Assembly: GCA_046759145.1 (NCBI GenBank)
Contig: JBHIBR010000075.1
Span: 1 to 7,705, forward strand
DNA from: JBHIBR01 sp046759145 [NCBI: Nitrospinota bacterium]
Lineage (GTDB): Bacteria; UBA8248
DNA: 7,705 nt
Direction of reading: 5' to 3'
Positions 1 to 5,205 of this stretch are shown piece by piece (the stretch's first letter is position 1; each line of letters starts with the position of its first letter). A program made the position numbers and the translations under genes. The notes under the pieces are model-generated. The model had not been told where the DNA came from. It searched no databases and saw only the letters and a program-made list of their open reading frames with translations.

Positions 1-752
1 GTGCTTTCGTCCCGGGCGAGCACCTCCAGCGCCGCACGGGTCATCAGGCCCCCTACTTCTTCCGAGAGGTCGCGCCCTCCCACGCCCACTCCCTGAGAGA
101 GTCCCTCCCCAGCCTGGGCCAGCAGGCACGCCACCTGCTGGAGGCCCGTCCCCGATGCGGAGACTACCCCCACGCGCCCGCGGGGGACTTCGTTGGCGAA
201 GCCCAGGGGGACTCCATCCAGGATGGCCGTCCCGCAGTCGGGACCGAGGAGGAAAAGCCCCTGCTCTCGGGCGAAGCGCTTGAGGGAAACTTCCTCCGAG
301 AGGAGGACGTTGTCGCTGAAGAGGAACACGTGGAGGCCCCGTTCTAGCGCCTTCCGGGCTTCGGCCCCCGCGTAGGCCCCCGGCACCGAGATGAGGGCGA
401 GGTTCGCCCCCGGGAGCAGCTCGAGCGCCCCTTCCAGCGTGCGCGGGCGGTAGCCCTCCTCGCCCGCCCCTCCCCGGGCCGCGCTCGCGAGCATCTCCTC
501 CGCCCGCCTCCTCACCTCCTCGGCCAGGGCCCCTTCGAGCCGCGCGCAGATGAGGAGGTCCACCGGGCGCGCCCCCCGTCCCCTCGGGGTGAGGAGCCCG
601 ACCTCTTCAAGCAGCCTCAGGTTGGCGGGCGTGCCCATCATGGCTGAGGCCCGGGCGACCCCGGGGAGGGAGGAGAGCTCCCGGCTCAGCCGCATGAGGG
701 CGACCGAGTCGCGGTATTCGTCCTCAAGGACCCAGTTGTGGAGCTCGCCCAT
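1..752 (-). CDS. fdrA: FdrA/AllF-family protein (acyl-CoA-synthetase-like), N-terminal part, cut at the left window edge
   Basis: Translating the minus strand from the ATG at 752 gives 250 open codons running off the window; the stop is not seen. The protein resembles E. coli FdrA along its whole visible length: an N-terminal RDSVALM segment (residues 14-20), MMGTPAN at 38-44, NLALISVPG at 117-125, LFSDNV at 144-149, GPDCGT at 170-175 and VGVVSASGTG at 194-203. From about residue 168 it resembles the CoA-binding alpha subunit of succinyl-CoA synthetase. In E. coli, FdrA is now called AllF and is one of three proteins (AllFGH) needed for oxamate transcarbamylase, which converts oxalurate plus phosphate to oxamate and carbamoyl phosphate. 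The start is supported by an AGGGGAGGGG ribosome binding site five bases upstream (758-767). It is divergent from the amidohydrolase at 1170. Family assignment is firm; the reaction in this organism is inferred, since the partner subunits would lie off the left edge. Confidence 0.93.
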   Translation of the reverse strand, partial: MGELHNWVLEDEYRDSVALMRLSRELSSLPGVARASAMMGTPANLRLLEEVGLLTPRGRGARPVDLLICARLEGALAEEVRRRAEEMLASAARGGAGEEGYRPRTLEGALELLPGANLALISVPGAYAGAEARKALERGLHVFLFSDNVLLSEEVSLKRFAREQGLFLLGPDCGTAILDGVPLGFANEVPRGRVGVVSASGTGLQQVACLLAQAGEGLSQGVGVGGRDLSEEVGGLMTRAALEVLARDES

Positions 753-809
753 CCAGGCCCCTCCCCTGGGGCCCCGGCCACCGGGCCGGTGCGATAGAGC
801 TAGTTCTTT

Positions 810-836
810 TGAGCCCCAGCCGCCGGGCGGGGCTCA
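810..836 (-). other. GC-rich hairpin in the presumed fdrA leader (8-bp arms)
   Basis: A perfect inverted repeat: TGAGCCCC at 810-817 and GGGGCTCA at 829-836 with an 11-base loop. On the minus strand it would lie in the 5' leader of fdrA, 58 bases above the start codon. No T-run follows it on either strand, so it is not a standard intrinsic terminator. Confidence 0.45.
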
Positions 837-854
837 GGGGAGCTGGGGTCTTGC

Positions 855-874
855 CCGGGGCCGCGTGGCCCCGG
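855..874. other. Very stable hairpin, 8 G:C pairs with a tetraloop
   Basis: CCGGGGCC (855-862) and GGCCCCGG (867-874) are perfect complements around a four-base loop, giving a stem made only of G:C pairs. It lies between the candidate fdrA -10 element and the fdrA start, so it would be near the 5' end of that transcript. There is no T-run on either strand. It could be a leader structure, a protein-binding palindrome or chance in GC-rich DNA. Confidence 0.45.
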
Positions 875-893
875 CCTGGCCTAAGGGATGCAC

Positions 894-902
894 AGTATAT
901 CA
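894..902 (-). promoter_or_regulatory. Candidate extended -10 promoter for fdrA
   Basis: On the minus strand this reads TGATATACT, an extended -10 (TGn) followed by TATACT, which matches TATAAT at five of six positions. It is one of the few AT-rich spots in the intergenic region. No good -35 box is seen 16-18 bases upstream, which is tolerated in extended -10 promoters. Transcription would start near 887, giving a leader of about 135 bases. The call is tentative. Confidence 0.3.
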
Positions 903-982
903 GCCGAAGTCCGCCGCTCGCATCCGCACGCTGGTGCGCCGAGGCCCGATGCGTCCTGGGGCAGAGCCTCCCCAGGGGGGAA

Positions 983-1011
983 TTGTTAGGTCCGGGGCCA
1001 TCTCCTAGAAT
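983..1011 (+). promoter_or_regulatory. Sigma-70-like promoter for the amidohydrolase gene
   Basis: TTGTTA (983-988, four of six matches to TTGACA) and TAGAAT (1006-1011, five of six matches to TATAAT) are separated by exactly 17 bases. In DNA this GC-rich the pair stands out. Transcription would begin near 1018, leaving a leader of about 150 bases before the amidohydrolase start. Confidence 0.5.
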
Positions 1012-1096
1012 CCACTGGGGCCCCGCAGGGGGGATGGGGCGCATGAAGAGCCTCAGGGCGCTCCTCTGTGTGCGCAGGTGGTGAAACTGGGGAAGG

Positions 1097-1136
1097 CCGC
1101 CAGGCTCATCCTCTGCGGGGAGCCCCCGGATGGCGG
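1097..1136 (+). other. Bulged stem in the leader of the amidohydrolase gene
   Basis: CCGCCA (1097-1102) pairs with TGGCGG (1131-1136), and the adjoining GGCTC (1103-1107) pairs with GAGCC (1120-1124). This makes an 11-bp stem with a one-sided six-base bulge (1125-1130) and a 12-base loop. It ends 20 bases above the Shine-Dalgarno sequence. I do not recognise it as a known riboswitch class. Confidence 0.35.
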
Positions 1137-1156
1137 GAACCTCTTCCGCCTCGGTG

Positions 1157-1162
1157 AGGAGG
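1157..1162 (+). promoter_or_regulatory. Ribosome binding site that decides the amidohydrolase start
   Basis: AGGAGG at 1157-1162 lies one base before an ATG at 1164 but seven bases before the in-frame ATG at 1170. The second spacing is normal and the first is not, so 1170 is the better start. CCTC at 1149-1152 can pair with GAGG at 1156-1159 through a three-base loop, which would partly mask the site. Confidence 0.6.
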
Positions 1163-1169
1163 GATGGGT

Positions 1170-2435
1170 ATGGGGGAGCTGCTTCTGGCCCCTGCCATTC
1201 GTGCTGAGCGTATCGCGCGCGACCTCGATGCCCTCGCCCGCTTCGGCGCGGACCCATCGGGCGGCGTGACGCGGCCCGCCTTCAGCCCCGCCGACGCTGA
1301 GGCGCGGGCCCACCTCGTGGGCCTCATGCGGGAGGAGGCGCGGCTGGAAGTTCGGGTGGATGCGGCGGGGAACATTTTTGGCCGCCGCGAGGGGACGGAG
1401 AGGGGGGCGCCGGCTGTGCTCTCGGGCTCTCACCTCGACAGCGTGGTGCAGGGAGGTAAGTTCGACGGAACCCTGGGCGTGGCGGCAGCCCTGGAAGCGG
1501 CCCGGGCGATGGAGGAGGCGGGGCTCCGCACGAGGTGTGCCTACGAGGTGGTGGTGTTCTCCAACGAGGAGCCGAGCCCCTGGGGGACCTCCTGTTTGGG
1601 GAGCCGCGCCTTCGCCGGGCTGCTGGAGGTGGAGCTGCTAAGGCAGCTTCGCGACCCCGAGGGGAAGCCCCTCTTTGAGGCGCTTAGGGCCTTCGGCCTC
1701 GAGCCCGAGAAGCTCTCCTCCGCCGCCCGAGAGGCGGGCACCGTGGCCGCCTACGTCGAGCTCCACGTGGAGCAGGGCACCCGCCTCGAGCGCGCGGCGG
1801 TCCCCATCGGGGTGGTCACCCACATTGCCGGGATCGACCGCTTCCGCGCCCTCATCGAGGGGCGTGCCGCCCATGCGGGCACCGTCCCCATGGACGAGCG
1901 CCAGGACGCTCTGGTGGCGGCCGCCGAAGCCGTGCTGGCGGTGGAACGGGCGGGCCGCAGCCAGCTCTCGCGCGGGACCACCGCCACGGCGGGGCAGATC
2001 CAGGCCTGGCCGAACGCCCTGAACGTGGTCCCCGCCCGGGTGGAGCTCGGCTTCGAGGTGCGGGGCGTGGACCCCAAGAGCAAGGAGAGGGCGCGGAGGG
2101 AGGTGCTGGAGCGACTTTCGGCCCTCACCGAGAGGCGGGGAGTGGGGGTGAGCGTCCAGAACCTCTCTTCCTCGGAGCCAGCCGCCATGGGCGAGGGCGT
2201 GATGGCCGCCGTGGAGGAGGCCAGCAGGGCGCTCGGACTGGCCTCGCTTCGCCTTGCCAGCGGGGCGGGCCATGACGCCGCCCTCGTGGCGCGGGTGGCG
2301 CGGGCGGGGATGATCTTCGTCCCCAGCCGGGGGGGAGTGAGCCACTCTCCCGAGGAGTGGACCGGGCCCGAGCACGTCGAGGCGGGAGCGCGGGTCCTGG
2401 CTGAGGTGGTGGCCGCCTTGGCCGAGCCGATCTAG
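1170..2435 (+). CDS. Zn-dependent M20-family amidohydrolase (allantoate amidohydrolase / N-carbamoyl-L-amino-acid hydrolase type)
   Basis: A complete 421-residue protein, the normal family length; starting at the ATG at 1164 would add two residues. Enzymes of this group hydrolyse allantoate, or N-carbamoyl amino acids, releasing CO2 and ammonia. They are cytoplasmic dimers, and no signal peptide is present here. The two-metal site is intact: His88 (GSHLDSV), Asp99 (KFDGTLG), Glu134 (SNEE), His199 (ELHVEQG) and His392 (SHSPEE). The residues reported as essential for substrate binding in Geobacillus L-N-carbamoylase (His228, Asn279, Arg292) correspond by motif and spacing to His235 (AAHAGT), Asn285 (NVVP) and Arg298. 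The loop after Glu134 reads PSPWGTSCLGSRA instead of the usual G-x-R-F form, a variant I associate with some uncharacterised members. Sequence alone does not separate the allantoate, ureidoglycolate, beta-ureidopropionate and carbamoyl-amino-acid subgroups. Its position opposite fdrA favours a ureide or carbamoyl substrate. Confidence 0.93.
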   Translation: MGELLLAPAIRAERIARDLDALARFGADPSGGVTRPAFSPADAEARAHLVGLMREEARLEVRVDAAGNIFGRREGTERGAPAVLSGSHLDSVVQGGKFDGTLGVAAALEAARAMEEAGLRTRCAYEVVVFSNEEPSPWGTSCLGSRAFAGLLEVELLRQLRDPEGKPLFEALRAFGLEPEKLSSAAREAGTVAAYVELHVEQGTRLERAAVPIGVVTHIAGIDRFRALIEGRAAHAGTVPMDERQDALVAAAEAVLAVERAGRSQLSRGTTATAGQIQAWPNALNVVPARVELGFEVRGVDPKSKERARREVLERLSALTERRGVGVSVQNLSSSEPAAMGEGVMAAVEEASRALGLASLRLASGAGHDAALVARVARAGMIFVPSRGGVSHSPEEWTGPEHVEAGARVLAEVVAALAEPI

Positions 2436-2540
2436 CGCGGGTGGGGGCTCGGCCGGGTCGGCGGGAGTGAGCAGGTCCAGATACATGTGAGACGCCCCCG
2501 GCAGGGGGGTAGAGTGCGAGGGGCCCAAGGAGAGGAGGCA

Positions 2541-2562
2541 AGGGGAGGAGACTTCCTCCCCT
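2541..2562 (-). terminator. Hairpin at the convergent gene junction, putative terminator
   Basis: A perfect 9-bp inverted repeat, AGGGGAGGA (2541-2549) and TCCTCCCCT (2554-2562), with a four-base loop. It begins at the last base of the permease stop codon on the minus strand. The bases that follow on that strand are pyrimidine-rich but lack a true T-run. Being symmetrical, it could also stop transcripts of the amidohydrolase, which ends at 2435. A weaker hairpin, CCCCC (2495-2499) with GGGGG (2504-2508), lies nearby. Confidence 0.5.
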
Positions 2563-4988
2563 CAGGGGCTCCTGCTCGCCTCGGGCAAGGGTGCCACCTC
2601 TTGAGCAGGAACCGGGCGGGCGCGCTGCACGTAGAGGGAGAAAGCCATTAAGGTCACTCCGGCCATCTTGGGGGCATAGCCGGGCCAGAAGAGGCCGAAG
2701 GCCGCCCCTGCGAGCACCAGCCGCTCCCACCAGGCGAGCCGCCTGAGCAGGTATCCCTCCAGCGCCGCCGAGCTGCAGATGAAGCCCAGGGCCGCCCCCG
2801 CCCACGTCACCACCACCTCCGTCCAGGGGCCATTCATCAGGATGGGCGTGTAGGCCATCAGGAGGGGAATGACGTAAAGGGGCTTGGCCAGGCGCAGGGA
2901 GATGAAGCCAGTCCGCATCGGGTCGGTGCCAGCCAGGCCGGCGGCGATGAAAGCCGCCAGGGCGAACGGCGGTGTCAGGGAGGCGTCCTGACTGAGCCAC
3001 AAGATGATGAGGTGGGCCGGGAGCTCCGGCACGCCCAGCTCGATGAGGGCGGGCACGGCCAGGATGGAGAGAAGGATGTAGGAGGCTGTGATGGTCATGC
3101 CCATCCCCAGGATGTAGGAGGCGATGGCGCACAGCAGAAGGGCTAGCGGCAGCATCCCGTAGGAATACGAGAGCACCAGTTGCGAGAACTTTAGGGCCAA
3201 CCCCGGCATAGTGACCCCGGCCAGGACGAGGCCCATCACCCCGGCCGTGGCGCCCACCACCAGCGAGTTGAGGGCGCCCTCGACGAGGGCATCCAGGATC
3301 TTGGGAGAAGAGAGGACGAGAGTGGCACCGATGAGCCAGAAGAGAGCGAACCCAAGAGAATGCCCCCAGGCCAGGAGCGCGACGAAGAGGCCGACGGAAG
3401 CCAGCAGGCCCCAGCTCTGTCGGACGGCGGACCACAGCTCCGGTTGCTCCGCCCCCGGCGCCCGGCCCCCTGGCTCCCTGCGGGGGGCCGTTCCACCTAG
3501 GTAGCGCAACAGCGCGGGCACCTGGAGGAGGCGAGTCTCTTTCTTCAGAGCGGAGAAGAGCAGGGCTGAAACGATGGACCAGAAGGCGGCGAAGAAGGGG
3601 GAGTAGCCGACGATGAGCAACATAATGAGGATCGCCACGGGGAGCAGCAAAATCCCGTCCTTCCGCAACGTCCCCCAGAAGTCGGGGAGCTCCTCCTTGG
3701 GCAAGCCCACAATGCCTTGTTTGCACGCTTCATAGTGGACCGACATGTAGACTGACAAGTAATACAGCAGGGCCGGCACCAGGGAGATGAGGGCCACGTA
3801 GACGTATTTCGTCTCCGTGAAGGCGGCCAGCAGGAAGGCCGCAGAGGCCATGATGGGGGGCATGAGGTGACCCCCGATGGAGGACACCGCCTCCACGGCC
3901 GCGGCGAATTGGGGCCTGTAACCCGAGCGCTTCATCAGGGGGATGGTGAAGGCTCCGGTGATGACGATGTTGGCCGCTCCGCTTCCCACCACAGAGCCCA
4001 CCATGCCGCTCGAGACCACCGAGGACTTGGCCGCCCCCCCTTTAAGCCGGCCCACCAGGGAGAAGGCCAGGTCCACGAAGACGTCCCCCACACGGGTCCG
4101 CTGGAGGAAGGCGCTGAAGAGGATGAAAAGGAACACGAAGGTGGCGTACACGTTGGCGATGACGCCGTAGACGCCCTCCTCGCTGTAGAGGAAGGCGATC
4201 ACGCCGTTGTAGGAGAACCCCTTGTGGGCTAGGCCCTCGGGAAAATAAGGCCCCCAGATACCGTAGAGGAAGAAGAAGACCCCTACCAAGGGCAGCACCA
4301 GGCCCAGCACGCGGCGGCACGACTCCAGCGCCACGATGGCGGCGAACGTCCCGAACACCACGTCGTTCCAGAGCACCACCCCAGCCCGATCGCCCCGTTC
4401 GACAAAATTGTAGATGTACTCAATAGTGAACGCGACAGTCAGTGCGCAGAGGGCGATGTCGGTCGCGGAGAGGCGGTCCCGGGGCGAGCGGCCCGAGGCA
4501 GGGTAGTAGATAAAGACCAGGAGGCTGGTGAAGAAGATGAAAAGGGGAAGGAAGTGGTGATAGGCGTAGAAGGGGAGGTCGGGGAACCGAAAGAATGTCA
4601 GCCGCTCGGCCACCCAGGGCACGTTGAGGGCGCTTCCGTTCACCGACCCGTAGAGGTAGTAAAGGCCGAAGGCCACGCCCAGGAGGAAACTCGTCCGCTT
4701 CGGGTAGAAGCAGAGCCCGGAGATGAACAGGTAGGCGGGGATCGCGATGGCCCAGGGGATGGGGGCCAGGTGGAGGGTTCCCCATTCGATCCCCTGTCCC
4801 TGGGGCAGGGGCGCCTGGACCTTCAGGCCCGCCAGGAGGAAGAGATAGACGGCCCCGAGCAGCGTGAAGCCGGCCCAGGCGTGGACGCCCTCGCGGGCGA
4901 ACCCTTCGTCCAGCCTGCGCCGCTGGGCGAGCTCGGGCGCGAAGATCACACGGACGGCCGCCCAGGTTTTCAGCAACAGGCCGCTCAC
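2562..4988 (-). CDS. TRAP transporter fused permease (DctQM type), TAXI class, with an internal duplicated membrane unit
   Basis: An 808-residue, highly hydrophobic inner-membrane protein that couples solute import to a sodium or proton gradient, taking substrate from the periplasmic TAXI protein. The first ~230 residues hold several membrane segments (about 37-55, 77-95, 99-115, 145-163, 175-194, 205-222), matching the fused small subunit. The DctM-like core follows, with the first signature at 331-380 (GSVVGSGAANIV, then AAVEAVSSIGGHLMPPIM) and the second at 628-653 (GMGMTITASYILLS) and 667-693 (SQDASLTPPFALAAF, AGTDPMRTG). Two more hydrophobic segments end the protein. Residues 445-480 and 526-561 are similar to each other and joined by an Arg/Pro/Gly-rich loop (about 498-515), which as I recall is not usual. 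The start is the GTG at 4988; an in-frame stop lies upstream with no other start between. GGGA lies close before it, and the Shine-Dalgarno is weak. It is downstream of the binding protein gene, likely in one operon. The substrate is unknown. Confidence 0.95.
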   Translation of the reverse strand: MSGLLLKTWAAVRVIFAPELAQRRRLDEGFAREGVHAWAGFTLLGAVYLFLLAGLKVQAPLPQGQGIEWGTLHLAPIPWAIAIPAYLFISGLCFYPKRTSFLLGVAFGLYYLYGSVNGSALNVPWVAERLTFFRFPDLPFYAYHHFLPLFIFFTSLLVFIYYPASGRSPRDRLSATDIALCALTVAFTIEYIYNFVERGDRAGVVLWNDVVFGTFAAIVALESCRRVLGLVLPLVGVFFFLYGIWGPYFPEGLAHKGFSYNGVIAFLYSEEGVYGVIANVYATFVFLFILFSAFLQRTRVGDVFVDLAFSLVGRLKGGAAKSSVVSSGMVGSVVGSGAANIVITGAFTIPLMKRSGYRPQFAAAVEAVSSIGGHLMPPIMASAAFLLAAFTETKYVYVALISLVPALLYYLSVYMSVHYEACKQGIVGLPKEELPDFWGTLRKDGILLLPVAILIMLLIVGYSPFFAAFWSIVSALLFSALKKETRLLQVPALLRYLGGTAPRREPGGRAPGAEQPELWSAVRQSWGLLASVGLFVALLAWGHSLGFALFWLIGATLVLSSPKILDALVEGALNSLVVGATAGVMGLVLAGVTMPGLALKFSQLVLSYSYGMLPLALLLCAIASYILGMGMTITASYILLSILAVPALIELGVPELPAHLIILWLSQDASLTPPFALAAFIAAGLAGTDPMRTGFISLRLAKPLYVIPLLMAYTPILMNGPWTEVVVTWAGAALGFICSSAALEGYLLRRLAWWERLVLAGAAFGLFWPGYAPKMAGVTLMAFSLYVQRARPVPAQEVAPLPEASRSP
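3306..3656 (-). repeat. Internal protein-level tandem repeat inside the TRAP permease
   Basis: Permease residues 445-480 and 526-561 align without gaps, with 14 of 36 identities by my hand count. The shared pattern includes LL...V.....LL..G.S..FA.FW.I...L..S. The offset is 81 residues (243 bases). Each copy could form two membrane segments, so duplication would preserve the topology of what follows. In the TAXI permeases I remember, the first copy leads directly to the LDALVEG-like segment, which here follows the second copy (residue 565 on). The repeat is diverged, so it is old or an independent insertion. Confidence 0.5.
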
Positions 4989-5030
4989 GGTCCCGACAAA
5001 GACCCTCCCGCCCTCAGACCCCGGATGGGG

Positions 5031-5069
5031 GGCAGGTCATCAGGCGCCCGGGCCGGGCGACGACCTGCC
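5031..5069 (-). other. Two-tier hairpin upstream of the permease gene
   Basis: Outer arms GGCAGGTC (5031-5038) and GACCTGCC (5062-5069) enclose inner arms CGCCCG (5045-5050) and CGGGCG (5054-5059). That gives 14 pairs with a small internal loop and a three-base apical loop. It ends 43 bases before the permease GTG on the minus strand. Confidence 0.5.
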
Positions 5070-5131
5070 GCCCGGCCCTCCCCTGAACGTCACGAAAGAA
5101 TCCGCTTCCCGGGTGCAGGGCACCCCATCCG

Positions 5132-5160
5132 CGGGCAAAGTACTACACCTCCTTTGCCCG
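5132..5160 (-). promoter_or_regulatory. Hairpin enclosing a perfect Shine-Dalgarno sequence
   Basis: CGGGCAAAG (5132-5140) and CTTTGCCCG (5152-5160) form a perfect 9-bp stem with an 11-base loop. Read on the minus strand, AAAGGAGGTG (positions 5155-5146) spans the stem and loop and is fully complementary to the 3' end of 16S rRNA. No recognisable gene follows. A TTG at 5138, seven bases after it, opens a 32-codon frame ending at 5040 whose product resembles nothing I know. It may be a leader peptide, a ribosome standby or stability element, or a relic. Confidence 0.4.
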
Positions 5161-5205
5161 ATGCGCCAATGGCCCGCAACCCAGGTGGCGAGCTTCGCCG
5201 AGGCT

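Larger units (their letters stand above)
753..1169. other. Divergent intergenic region between fdrA and the amidohydrolase
   Basis: This 417-base stretch separates two divergent genes. I see no convincing protein: the open frames in it are Arg/Gly/Pro-rich by-products of high GC and match no family I know. It holds a promoter-like pair on the plus strand (983-1011), an extended -10-like element on the minus strand (894-902), two GC-rich hairpins on the fdrA side (810-836 and 855-874) and a bulged stem on the amidohydrolase side (1097-1136). It is long for a simple divergent promoter, so leader-RNA control of one or both genes is possible. Confidence 0.7.
4989..5205 (-). other. Structured intercistronic region between binding protein and permease genes
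   Basis: The 217 bases between the binding-protein stop and the permease start hold no convincing gene but two stable hairpins (5031-5069 and 5132-5160). Neither is followed by a T-run in the direction of transcription, so read-through into the permease is expected. In transport operons, hairpins after the binding-protein gene often protect its mRNA and make the soluble protein more abundant than the permease. That role is inferred here. Confidence 0.5.

Noticed and set aside
810-874. Intrinsic terminators in the fdrA leader
   Set aside because: The hairpins are strong, but neither strand has a T-run directly after them. The four T bases at 807-810 precede the stem on the plus strand and become A bases on the minus strand.
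1018-1169. Guanidine (ykkC-type), glycine or purine riboswitch upstream of the amidohydrolase
   Set aside because: I could not find the conserved core strings of these classes; only generic GC-rich pairing is visible.
550-1257. Several overlapping frames on both strands in the fdrA/amidohydrolase intergenic region
   Set aside because: All are Arg/Ser/Pro-rich, run into the flanking genes in wrong frames and resemble no known protein.
1638-2528. A 296-codon antisense frame over the amidohydrolase
   Set aside because: It has a His/Gly/Pro-rich composition typical of shadow frames and lies opposite a complete enzyme with all catalytic residues.
2125-3726. A 533-codon open frame on the minus strand
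   Set aside because: It overlaps the TRAP permease in another frame on the same strand. Its product is rich in Arg, Pro and Gly and shows no family motif, while the permease frame has clear TRAP signatures.
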